Shown: in pieces, positions 1 through 10,788 of the stretch
Layout: every line of letters begins with the position of its first letter
Numbering within the stretch: the stretch's first letter is position 1
Assembly: GCA_943737045.1 (NCBI GenBank)
Contig: CALSFV010000111.1
Coordinates: 152,144 to 216,143 of the forward strand
DNA length: 64,000 bases
Reading direction: 5' to 3'
Source of the DNA: Parapristionchus giblindavisi
Lineage: Eukaryota; Nematoda; Chromadorea; Rhabditida; Diplogasteridae
Made by a program: the position numbers and the translations under genes
The notes under the pieces: generated by a model
What the model was told of the DNA's origin: nothing
The model's database searches: none
What the model saw: only the letters and a program-made list of their open reading frames with translations

Positions 1-44
1 CTTGAAAGAACATTGTGATACAATATGTCCATTTTCGCTTTTAG

Positions 45-603
45 ATAACTCCAATTGTGTATAAAAAGGATATGGAATCAGGATGTGCACGTGAATCAAA
101 TGGATTCATTAGTAGACAATTTGTATCGAATACTAGTGAAAAAGCTGGAAGCCATATTATGGATCGACGAAGGAATATCGTATGTTCAATATAATCTAAT
201 TGTTCATATCGAGATAATTATAGGTAACATTGGATGATATGCCTGATAAAGAAAGTGAATCGATTCTCCCTATATTATTTGATGTTGTCGGTCAGTTTAA
301 TACTATTAACTGTTGGTAATGAAAATGAATGAATGAATATATTGAGGTATTGAACATCGTTCTGGTGCTCATTTTGGTGCTTTTCGTCCATTGATAATAG
401 ATAGTGAAGGAGGATATGGAATGAGTTATGATGATGAACTCAAATGTAGAATGATTATTCCATTTCAGGTATCATTAAACATTTATCTTTTTTCACTTTT
501 TCTTTTGTCATTACGAATTAAATTAATTGTTACTAAATATGAAATAAGTAGATGAGAGATAATCAATTCATATTTATTTCAGACAGCTCCATCACTGCGT
601 TAA
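45..603 (+). CDS. 3' part of an unrecognised protein-coding gene
   Basis: Four coding exons join in phase: 45-179, 224-290, 347-468 and 583-603, ending in TAA. The separating introns are about 44, 56 and 114 bases with GT-AG borders. The reading runs from I-T-P-I-V-Y-K-K-D through R-S-G-A-H-F-G-A-F-R-P and ends A-P-S-L-R. The conserved-looking Gly/His/Phe segment and consistent phasing make this a real gene. I do not recognise the family. No membrane segment or signal peptide is visible in this part. The 5' end lies left of the window. The downstream neighbour is convergent, and its stop is only about 90 bases away. Confidence 0.6.
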
Positions 604-696
604 TCACATTTTATGTACATAACGATCGATTGATTTGGTTACTAAAATTCGATGTTTTTTTAGAGTTAAATAGGAAAAATGAACGTGTAAAGTCGA

Positions 697-1794
697 TTAG
701 CCTTTCTTGTCATTAGATTCATTAGAAATCTCAACCCCAATCATCTTATCCATTTGCAGTATTGATTGTAATTGATTCTGAATAAATGAGTCAATTAAGA
801 TAGTAATGATATATTACATACTTTGAATACTTTATTACTCTCTAATAATCTTTCATTTTCTTCTTTCATTCTTTGTTCAAGTGTTGACAATTCATCTTCA
901 TTTAACATCTTATCATTTACAATTTGTTTCTCTAATTGAGCTATCTGCAATCAATTCATATTTCATTCCTTCTTCATTATTCATTCTATTTTTTTAAGAC
1001 CTTGGCAAGGAGTATTTTATTCTTGGCTCTTTCTTCATCTCTTTCTATTACTGCTCGACTTTGTTCTTTCTCTACTATCATTGCCTTTCGAAGTCCTCAA
1101 TTATATGGATAACTCATGGACAAATATTAAATTACCATATCCAATAGAGCTTTCAAGAAGACTTTGATAAGCAAGAATAGTCATTCTAAATTCATCTTTA
1201 ACTCTTAATAAAAGTAGTCCTCGTTCAGCACAATTCACTGTCACTTGACGAATTAATTCCTCTAAATTATATATATTTTCATTATAAATAATAGTAATAT
1301 AATATAATAATAAAGATATGCATACCAAATAATTGATCATATAAATCTCTTCGAATGGGACAAATTCCAAATTCTTTTGCTCTTCCTTCTCTCATTTCTC
1401 TATCCAATTTATCTTCTAATAAAACCTACGCAGAAGATAAAAAAGTTCAAAATGATAAATATGAATAGTACCAAATCAAGTCTGGTTGAAGGTACTGTCG
1501 ATGTACGGGATATCCATCGTTTACCATCTATCTACAAGGGAATCATAGATATCTATCTGTTAAGATGTTTCATTGTACCTCTTTAACTCGAGGAGGAATA
1601 ATGCAATCCATTATATTCTGTAATTGTTTATCAATATCCACAGAAGGTAATAGAGTATCTTCAACATTTTCGAAATCGATCTAAAATCGCTAAAAGTATA
1701 AAAAGAATATTTTTTTACAAACCACTTGTTCATTTGGATTGGCTGGTTCAAAATTTCGACTCTGTAGGAAGATATTGGATAAGTCGTCGTCCAT
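697..1794 (-). CDS. DNALI1: DNALI1, axonemal inner-arm dynein light (intermediate) chain p28
   Basis: Eight exons on the minus strand join in phase: 1723-1794, 1579-1680, 1472-1531, 1326-1425, 1136-1261, 1001-1095, 822-944 and 697-777. They encode about 252 residues, the usual size of the family. Family signatures are seen: a segment like IIPPRVKE, then VPSTRLDL, then ELIRQVTVNCAERGLLLLR with the following RMTILAYQSLLESS, and a C-terminal Glu/Lys-rich coiled coil. In known animals and Chlamydomonas this protein (p28) binds inner-arm dynein heavy chains in motile cilia and flagella. Start codon and stop (AAGAAAGGCTAA) are both present and no lesions are seen. It is divergent from ARS2 across about 430 bases, which probably hold both promoters. 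The call is firm. Its consequence for the host lineage is discussed in the findings. Confidence 0.95.
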
Positions 1795-2226
1795 GATGAC
1801 TAGTATGTTGAGAATATGACATCTCTCTACATTCACAATATGGACCTCCATCTCCAGTCAACCACAATTCCTGTTTTCATACTCGATCTTACTATGTATG
1901 AATGAAATATTTTCTTGTATTTTTACGAATTTTGAAATTTATCCTCTTTATTTCTTCTGTATTCATTCGGAACCGACCGAATACTATTCTTTTTTTTTCA
2001 ATTTAAATTAAATAAATAAATAAAATAGCGTATTAATGTGCGCCAGCAAAATAAAAGCTTGGCACACTTTTTGAGCGAATAGCGGTCGATGATGCGCATT
2101 TGAAGTGTCATTTGCATGCGCTTGTTGGCAGGCACGATTTCGTGACTTACTGATGCTGTTTTCTATGTTAGATTGATCCCTTTGTTCCTTTGTACTGATA
2201 TGATATCTTCTTATTTTTCAGTAAAT
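1795..2226. promoter_or_regulatory. Divergent intergenic region between DNALI1 and ARS2
   Basis: About 430 bases separate the two start codons, so the promoters of both genes must lie here unless transcription starts further away. The stretch around 2040-2150 is visibly richer in GC than its surroundings. I see no clear TATA box. An AG splice acceptor preceded by a T-rich tract (2212-2221) stands just before the ARS2 ATG. Confidence 0.4.
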
Positions 2227-5200
2227 ATGGTTGATTCGGAAGATGATGATAGACGAGGTCGCGTTGACAAATTCACCCGTGAAAGGGATTCTTATGGAGG
2301 GGATCGTAGACGTGATGATGACAGAAGACAACCGTATCGTAGTGGAGATTATTCAAATGGAGTAAAGAGATCAGCTGCTCCTCGACGTGATGATTATCCG
2401 TATGATGCCAAGAGAACACGCCAAGCGTTAGTTTCACTTATTCAAACGTTGTCGTAAAATGAAAGGTTTTTAAAACTTAAACTTTGTTATTAAATCGTTA
2501 TATAATTCAGGAGTGAGGCAGAGGATACGAATGGGAGCAATGCTCTTGTTTTACTTCCATTCAAGAGATGGTTACTTCAACAAGATGATTCAATCACTGA
2601 CGAAGAAGCTCTTACTAAATACAATGCATATAAGATGGAACATAAGAAACAACAGCTCGTCAAGTTCTTCACATCACACAAAGAGGAGGAATGGTGAGGG
2701 AGGCATGATACTCCCTCAAGTATCAATCAACTAATATAAGCCAGAGGCGAATTATGTCGCGGCTTCATCAATTATACGGACAACATCTATTTTCACTTCT
2801 TTTACCTTTCTATCCGTGCTCATACGATCACAATGTATTGTGTCTTTTGTTCTTGCACGCGAATTGTCAATTCTCATTTGATAATTGTTATTGAGAATTG
2901 TCACGTGTGCAAGACAGAATATAACATAGTATTCATTGCAGGTTCCGTCAGAAGTATCATCCTGAAGAAAGTACAAAGAGAAAGGAAGAGCAAAAGGAAA
3001 CTATCAAAAAGAGGAATGCAATTTTCAAGTTAGTATTCCCTTTCATCATGATAATGCGTCCACCATTTAACAAGAAACAATATGTTAATTATAAATTTAA
3101 GGGAACTTCATGAGAAAGGATTCTTTACTGATATTTCACTTGACTTTTCTAATGCCAAGAAGATCATTTTCCTTCTTGATGCAGGTAATCTATTCTATTC
3201 TCCTATCGATTGATTTTATTATATCAATTTAAATGAATGGCATTTTAGTTGTCGTAAAGCTAGAAGGTGGAACAGATGAAGATATTGAATTGTTGAAGCA
3301 ACATAAAATAGTAGATGATGCGTTGACTGAGATTGAAAAGGATGAAGTTAAGGATGATACCAAAACTGAATCAGAAGTTGATGAGAATGGTTTGTCTATT
3401 AGATATGGAGAATGGAGAATGATTCATTTATAGGTGAAACGAAGCCTAAGAAAATGCAATTACACAAAACCCAAGCACTTTTCCTAAGGACTGTTGAAGC
3501 AAATATCAAACAGACTGAAGTTGAAGAGGTGATATTAATCAATAATGATGAACCTAATCGATATATTGTAGGTATGTATGCGTTATCCTGGATTCCTTCG
3601 TCTATGTTTATCTGAACCTGTTCCTGATAAGAAGTTTGCACGAAGAGGATGGGCTACATATAAAAGAGATGTTAATATCAAACAAATTGCATTGAATATT
3701 AACTCTATCAGAGTAAGTATACCGTATTATCTCATGAAATATTTTTTATTATAAAATTCAAACAACTTCTGCCAAATTCCTCTCTGGGTGTTGCAATTGT
3801 GTAATATTAGGTTGATTCATAAGTCTTGTCGCATTTTGGCCCTTTAAACAAATTAAAATAACTTTATCTCGGCAAAAGCAAATTAATCAAAGTATGCGCC
3901 ATCTGCGTCGACATACTTCCTTCAAAGTTCGGGTAGCTTGTGGATACTGTGCTCCCAGAAGGACGGCTGCTAGGAGGCAAAGTAGTTGGTCAGCCAGATT
4001 TCGACCTCCCACTGATTATTGAAGTTTACTCCTCCGAGAGGGCGCTGCATATCGGAAAACAAGCAGCAATCACTAGGAGCCAAGTTGGGCGAGTAGGGCA
4101 GGTGGGGACGACGTGCTAGCCAAAGTTCAACAGGGCCTTTTCGGTCTTCCTTCCCAAACGGGGTCGGGCTTTGTCGTACTGGAAGTGAATCAGGTCGCGC
4201 AACCAGGGAACGGAGGGGACCTGGGACTTATGGGTCCGTAGTTGTAGAGAGTATACCGCGGCCGTAATAGTCGACCCCTGAGGGAGCAGCTCCCAATTCA
4301 CCAACTTGCCTCGGCTCCACCACACAGACAGCATAGCCTTCTTCTGGTGAAATTCAAGTTTGGCGATGCGATTGGGCTGCTCATCTCGATCGACCCACTG
4401 AGCCCCGCGGACTACGTTGTCCTAAAGGATCCATCTCTCATCTCCAGTGAGGATTCCGTCGATCCAAGCCGTTGTACGAGCGTAAGAAATTAGATTAAGA
4501 CACTGGTCCGCACGGTTGTCCTTCTACATGTCCGACAGTCGGTGGGGTAACCATCAACCCAACTTCTGGTCCTTGTCAAGATCCTGTAGGCCACGAACGA
4601 TGGTGGTCTAGCTTACCCCAAGACTCATCGCCATACCACGGGTGGTAGCATAGGGGTCCGCGTGGACGTGCTGCTCCAGCACGTCCAAGTCCAGCTCGAG
4701 GACCTGTTCTCGTCTTCGACGCCGTGCCCCCTTTTCGAAGCGTTTGAACCAACGTTGCAAAGTGCATATAAAAGGGGCCTTAGTGTACTATACTACTGCA
4801 ATACCAGTGTGTACATCGGGTGGTTTGAGCTCGGATAGGAAGAAGAACAACATGACGTGTCCCATGTCCACTAAACTGGGAACGAAATGAAGATGTATTT
4901 CAGCCACTAGACTCGATGTAGGCACAATTCACTAATACGCTCAAAGAGTAGTAGTAGTGACTTGTTTAGTGCCATAACGGACAGGGTAATTGATAGCGTA
5001 CTACTGAGCAATGATAACCCAAACATACCCCTCTAAAATGCTACAAGACTTATGAATCAACCTAATATTTGATTAGTGTTATCAATACTTATTATTATTC
5101 TATATTGGAATTATTATTTTAAATGTTTTTTATAATGAATTATGTGATTATAGATTCGTGATACGGATTTGCATGCAATCATCAATAAGGATATGACTCG

Positions 5201-7481
5201 TAAGATTCGTACTGTGAATGGAATAACGGCACATAAAGAAGTAGCACAACAAGATCTTCGATTGGCTGCTAAGGTATGAATACATACGAGTGATAATGAA
5301 TGATGATTCATATATAATTGTAGGTAGCTGCAATCTATGATCTTCGTTCTGGTATATTTTGTGATGCAAATGAAGCAGATAGAGAATTAGATATCAGAGT
5401 AGGAGTTGATCTAGTGGAGACTTCACCTAATCCTATCATTCAACAAGCACGATCATATATGGGAGAAGAAATGACTCCTGAAGAAGAAGAACTTATGAGT
5501 ATATATATATACTTTTATTCATTATTCTTCTTATCTATTATTAATCATCTAAATATTAACATTAATCTTTATAGGAATGAGTGGACATAGTACGAATGGA
5601 TCAACAGTTGATAAGATGCCTCTTGAAAGAGATGAAGATCTACTCAAGGTATGCTAGATATATATTAAATATAGGTGTTAAGTGTTATGATGCTTCTTTA
5701 TTTTGAGTAACAATTTATCAAGATTGCAGTATTGCTACTGAATCTAGATTAAAAGGGGATATTACATTGTAGGCCCTCGACCTAATCATACTTTATCTTC
5801 GTATCGTTCATTCTGTTGACTTCTACACTCAAGGAGAATATTCAAATGAAGATAGAATGCCTAATAGGTTAGAGTAGATGATTATAATGATCTATCATTG
5901 ATTATTGATCGATTATAGATGTGATCTATCATTGATTATTGATTGATTATAGATGTGATCTATTATCGATTATTGATTGATTATAGATGTGATCTATCAT
6001 TGATTATTGATTGATTATAGATGTGATCTATCATTGATTATTGATTGATTATAGATGTGATCTATCATCGATTATTGATTGATTATAGATGTGATCTATC
6101 ATTGATTATTGATTGATTATAGATGTGGTCTAATTCATCTTCGTAGTGGACCCCCATCAGGAGGATCAGGATCAGGAGTAGAGATTGATTCAGAGACGGG
6201 AAAGATTATAATAACTTCTAAGTTTATAAATGACTTCACTACATCATTCAAGAATGGAATTGAGGTTAATCACTTTTATATCTATTTATTCATTCAATGA
6301 ATTTCATTGTATATTATTTATTTTAAGAAGTTGACTGCTCGTACATATCTGAGTGAGGAAGATATCGATAAATTGGGAAGAAAGAGTCCTGAAGAGTGAG
6401 TGATCGATACTGTATTCCCCAATTATTGATTATTCATTTAAATTTTAGAGAGATGGAGGCATTCATCAAAGCTAATTCAGTAGAATTGAGTGCAGAGAAA
6501 TGGTTATGTCCATTATCTGGAAAGAAGTTCAAAGGACCTGAATTCATAAGAAAACATTTGATGTCTAAACATAATGATAAATTGGAAGAATCTAAACAAG
6601 ATGTAAGTATCCACTTATGGATATATTGTTTTATTCAATCATTAATCATTATAGGCATTCTTCTACAACAATTACTTGGCTGATCCAAGTCGTCCTACTG
6701 AGCCTGAGACACCTCCACCACAACCTAAGGATGATAAGGTATACTGTAGTCTCATTACTGTACATTCTATTCGAATATAAGTGATATCATGTGATATAGG
6801 TAATTAATTAGCATTGTTAATTAATGATTAATCAAATTTGGATTTTTTATTTTATTTTGATTATTACGATTTGTTTCAATTGCGGAATTGTTTCTCATTT
6901 CAGTTGGATGATCGATCTCGTTATGACGATAGAAACAGAGGAGACTATACAAGTATGTAATCTACCTTTCTATTCCATTTATTCACACCCACACAATCAT
7001 TCTTTCAAATCCATGTTCCCTCTCATCTCTTATGTCCATTCCTCTCCTCGGGAGCCCTTTTTATTTTTCTTACCCCTTTGAAAGATCAGAGACAACTGTG
7101 TGAATGCCTTGCAACGTGAGATAGTATATGCATACCACATACCTAGTAATTTTGATTTAAAAAAGATTTGCGAAAGCGAAAGAACCTTGAAAAGAAGAAT
7201 CCATGTATCCTTTTCAACTAATCCATTATATTATAGGAAATAGTTATGGAGGAGGAGATCGTCCACGATATTCAGGAGGTCAAAGACATGATTATGGTAG
7301 ACAAGATAGAAGACCACCTCCTCAAAGGTATATTATAATAATCTTTACTATTCATTTACATTGAATATTTAGATATTATGATAGTGCTCCTCCTCCTCCT
7401 CTAAGTGGAGATACTCGTCGTGATTCACGTCCTCCTATATCATATCGTGATCTCGATGCTCCTGATGCTGATATATTCTAA
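2227..7481 (+). CDS. SRRT: ARS2 / Serrate, nuclear cap-binding complex partner
   Basis: Eighteen exons join in phase: 2227-2426, 2511-2693, 2942-3028, 3102-3184, 3249-3389, 3434-3528, 3572-3712, 5154-5273, 5324-5498, 5575-5648, 5773-5867, 6123-6264, 6328-6395, 6449-6602, 6655-6738, 6904-6952, 7237-7327 and 7373-7481. They give about 696 residues. Order: an Arg/Asp-rich N-terminus; the [14 protein letters not shown] and [11 protein letters not shown] segment; [11 protein letters not shown] and [30 protein letters not shown]; the zinc-finger part with C-P-L-S-G-K-K-F and H-L-M-S-K-H; an Arg/Gly tail; and the signature end [15 protein letters not shown]2 links capped RNA to processing or decay. 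The mid-length intron 3713-5153 carries a mariner element, and intron 5868-6122 a tandem array. A spliced or trans-spliced leader is likely because an acceptor (AG at 2220-2221) precedes the ATG by five bases. Confidence 0.96.
3807..5065 (-). mobile_element. mariner-family transposon copy in an ARS2 intron, transposase decayed
   Basis: About 1,259 bases are bounded by inverted termini starting TTAGGTTGATTCATAAGTC and flanked by TA on both sides. The minus strand keeps mariner transposase text: [24 protein letters not shown] and, after a one-base frame shift near 4118, [10 protein letters not shown]. In active relatives the last motif is YSPD, so the third catalytic Asp reads Asn. Several in-frame stops are also present. 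This copy therefore cannot make transposase. It lies in the intron between ARS2 exons 7 and 8 and is antisense to the host gene. Confidence 0.9.
5888..6128 (+). repeat. 34-bp tandem array duplicating a 3' splice site
   Basis: About six diverged copies of a 34-bp unit (TGATCTATCATTGATTATTG followed by ATTGATTATAGATG) fill the ARS2 intron. The seventh occurrence of TTGATTATAGATGTG is the real exon start at 6123. Each unit thus carries the intron end plus the first five exon bases. Using an upstream acceptor would put TGA stops into the reading frame. Confidence 0.9.
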
Positions 7482-7928
7482 TTCATAATAAATAGACTAA
7501 TCCCTTCTATCCACTCTTTCCAAATTATTCTTATACTCTCTTCCAAACATTTCAAATTCATTCTGCTCTGACTCTCAATGAGATATTTATTCCTTTTTTT
7601 TAAATTAAATTTCATAATTTATCGTTTTACTATACGTTGATGTTTCCCAGTCTCCGTTTTTGTATTTGCATATTTAGTATCTCATACATTAAAATCTCTT
7701 CAAACCTAGTATGAACAAACTTTGTTGTTGTTGTGATATTGATGCTGGGATGAGATAAAGTGTGTTTTGACCGTGCAAATTAGTTGCAAAGAGCGTACTA
7801 ACAATAGAGCGGATAAGTGAAAAGAGAGAAAAGGATACATAGATGTCAAGAGGGAATGTACTTGATCTAAGATGAGAACTCCTCATTCATTCATTTGATC
7901 CATCCAATCTACATACACTTATATCTAA
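7482..7928. other. ARS2 3' flank and C6-gene promoter region
   Basis: A canonical AATAAA at 7487-7492, right after the ARS2 stop, is the likely polyadenylation signal. The rest is AT-rich without a supportable gene. The next start codon is at 7929. Confidence 0.45.
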
Positions 7929-10638
7929 ATGTTTATTCATTCTCTACTTATTCTTCATTTAATTAAATCTCTTCAATCTTGTGTACCTACTTCTCCTACC
8001 ACCACTCGTTCGTTTATTTTCATTCATTCATATTTAATATTCACTGCTCAAAAGTTGCACACACATTTTGGACGGGTTGAAAAAACGAGCACAATGGCTA
8101 CCGTAATCTCGATATTATCATTAACTGACAAGGGGAGGTCAAAATGGCATTAACTTGAGCTATATCATCTAGACAATGGATCTTTTACATCATTCCATCG
8201 ATTGTCAACAGAAAGACAAACTATAAGACATGGCTGTTTTATAATTCTATAAACAGCATTACATACCAAGAAAATTCAAATGTATATCACGCCAGTCACG
8301 AGAGAATCGACCTAATCGTCGGAATTGAGAAAAATTACAAAACAAGTTCTATCCAGTTTTATTCTTGTTTAGGCATGTCCTACAAAGTCCCCAAAGTCGC
8401 ACTGTGCTACTATCATTCTGGGGCTCCCTGCACAGGGTCGGTAATCCGGGAAAACAACTTTGAACTCAAATATCTCGGTTCAGGTGCATTTCTGTGAAAA
8501 ACTGTCACGAGGGTAACCCCCGCTATTTTTCGTGCTCTATCGATCTAAATAAACCAGAAGTCATGAAAGTGCTTCCGAAAAGCGCTACACTCTAGGACAA
8601 AAAATAACTCAAAACCTGTCGATTCGGCGATGACGAGCCTGAAATATGTTATTAAGTTTTTCATGCGCTTTCAAATGAGGTGTTTGCGAAAAAATACGTT
8701 AATGCGTTCATATGGTTCATCTCCTTGGAAATTTCCTGATGATTTAAAGTCATTTTCGCCCAACCACAATCTCTCGTTTCATACACTCTCTCGCCGGAGA
8801 GTGAAAGAAAAAAGGGAAGAGAAAGGGAGACAATAATATCTTTCATTCCGCACCGCGCTCTCGAGACCGTGCGGTGTAGAATGGAATGGAATGAAATAAA
8901 AAGGAATGGGCGAGAGTGTGTGAAACGAGAGATTGTGGTTGGGCGAAAATGACTTCAAATCATCAGGAAATTTCCAAGGAGAAGAACCATATGAACGCAT
9001 TAACGTATTTTTTTCGCAAACACCTCATTTGAAAGCTCATGAAAAACTTAATAACATATTTCAGGCTCGTCCGCGCCGAATCGACAGGTTTTGAGTTATT
9101 TGGACTAGAGTGTAGCGCTGTTCGGAAGCACTTTCATGACCTCTGGTTTGTTTAGATCGATAGAGTTCGGAAAAATAGCGTGGGTTACCCTCGTGGTAGT
9201 TTTTCACAGAAATGCACCTGAACCGAGATATTTGAGTTCAAAGTTGGGTTCCCGGATGACCGACCCGGTGTAGGGAGCCCCAGAATGATATTTACACAAT
9301 GTGACTTTGGGGGATGGAAGGACATGCCTAGAGGTACCGAAAACTGGTGCTAACTCATTTCATGTTTTTCACCCCATTCCGAAAAATAGCCGTTTTAGGT
9401 CGATTCTCTCGTGACTGGCGTGATATTAACGTTAACCTTGTATTTATCAGCTTCGACAACCACAACTACAAGTACGACAACAGAGGCATCGACTAGTACA
9501 ACTACTGAAATCACAACGAGTACTACAACTACACAACCTACAACTACGACATCTCCAACCACCACGACGACATCTACGACTACGACGACACCTACGACCA
9601 CTACGACGACACCTACGACCACTACGACGACTCCCACGACTACTACGAGTACTACGACCACTACAACGACTCCTACAACCACTACGACGACACCTACGAC
9701 CACAACGACACCTACGACCACTACGACGACACCTACGACCACAACGACACCTACGACACCTACGACCACTACGACGACACCTACGACCACAACGACACCT
9801 ACGACCACTACGACGACACCTACGACCACAACGACACCTACGACCACTACGACACCTACGACCACTACGACGACACCTACGACCACAACGACACCTACGA
9901 CCACTACGACGACACCTACGACCACTACGGCTACACCTATGACCGGTAACATTCATAAATAAGTTTCATATTGTTCAGCTTTCTTATGACAATATTTCTT
10001 TTGGAAGTATATTATTTAAAGGGAGAAAAGCAGTGCCGAAAAGCATTTGGCAAATACGATAATCTAATCAACAGCCGGAAATATTTTAGAAATTTTGTGG
10101 TGCGAATTATAAAATTTTAAAGCTTTTGACAAATTTCTTTGAATTTTTTTGCATTGAAATCGATAGATTCATCAAGATTCCGTGCGGGAGTAAGATGATT
10201 CAACCCGTTTCATTAACTAATGTAATTTCATTGTACGGCTACACTCCCTTTAAGCGTGCGATAAATGTGATGCCAGTTTAATTTCAATAACTATGAATGG
10301 AGGAGGATCTAAAGACTTTGATAGTGATGTCACTACAGCAGACCCCAATACAGCATGTTCCTCCAGGACATTTACATGTACTGGTCAGAATGCTAACATT
10401 GAGGTATCATCACAGTCATACGGCAAACAAATAAGATTATGTTACAGATAAATGCAGGAGATGGGGTAATAAATGACGGAGATGATGGTTCAACGGATCA
10501 AATTGCTACATTCACGGTATTATATATGGCAAGATATCTAATTACGTATATATGAATCAGGTTGAATGTAATGCAGCAGGCGATGCATGGGAGTTCATGG
10601 GAGTTCCAATAATAAAACTTGAATGTGGTTCTCTTTAG
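7929..10638 (+). CDS. Secreted Thr-rich protein with a nematode-type C6 domain
   Basis: Five exons join in phase: 7929-8007, 9451-9945, 10255-10403, 10448-10516 and 10561-10638, about 289 residues. Exon 1 encodes a hydrophobic signal peptide (MFIHSLLILHLIKSLQS) ending in Pro/Thr. Exon 2 is almost entirely Thr with Pro every six or seven residues, a mucin-like stalk likely to be O-glycosylated. Exons 3-5 hold the globular part, with A-C-D-K-C-D-A-S-L-I-S-I-T near its start, then C-S-S-R-T-F-T-C-T-G-Q-N-A-N-I, V-E-C-N-A-A-G and a final C-G-S. This matches the C6 (six-cysteine) domain best known from nematode extracellular proteins, whose function is unknown. Intron 1 (8008-9450) contains a 1.14-kb palindrome. 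Exon 1 is the least certain part: it was chosen for its signal peptide and because its phase fits exon 2. Confidence 0.75.
8284..9426. mobile_element. 1.14-kb foldback element (palindrome 1)
   Basis: The left arm begins ATATCACGCCAGTCACGAGA near 8284, and the same text occurs in reverse complement ending at 9426. The arms match with few differences for about 510 bases each, around a spacer near 8800-8905. No transposase text is visible. Short open frames in both arms are mirror images of each other, so they are not genes. The right end is only 24 bases before the acceptor of the Thr-rich exon. The element lies in intron 1 of the C6 gene. Confidence 0.88.
9535..9935 (+). repeat. Coding tandem repeat (18/21-bp Thr-Pro units)
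   Basis: Units resembling CCTACGACCACTACGACGACA (21 bp) and an 18-bp variant alternate irregularly. Each encodes five or six Thr and a Pro. Because both unit sizes are multiples of three, copy changes keep the C6-gene frame, so length variation between individuals is likely. Confidence 0.9.
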
Positions 10639-10788
10639 TCATATAAATGATTCTTTGTTTTGTATTCCTCAACGATAAACACTCATTCTTACCATCATAG
10701 TGTTGTTTCGACCTTCTTAGCCACTACACTATCACTCAGTATATAACAGTCTCAACAATCTTGGCAATAACATTCCAATTCCTATGCT

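Noticed and set aside
3542..3616. Frame break in ARS2 after N-R-Y-I-V-G
   Set aside because: A 43-base intron (3529-3571) with GT-AG ends removes it and restores the conserved [11 protein letters not shown] segment.
8630..9000. Mirror-image ORFs near 8630-8836 and 8779-9000
   Set aside because: They are the same sequence read from the two arms of palindrome 1.
9395..9956. Long minus-strand open frames rich in Val/Gly or Arg/Cys opposite the Thr-rich exon
   Set aside because: They are frame shadows of the repetitive Thr codons (ACN read in reverse) and have no splice partners, signal peptide or domain.
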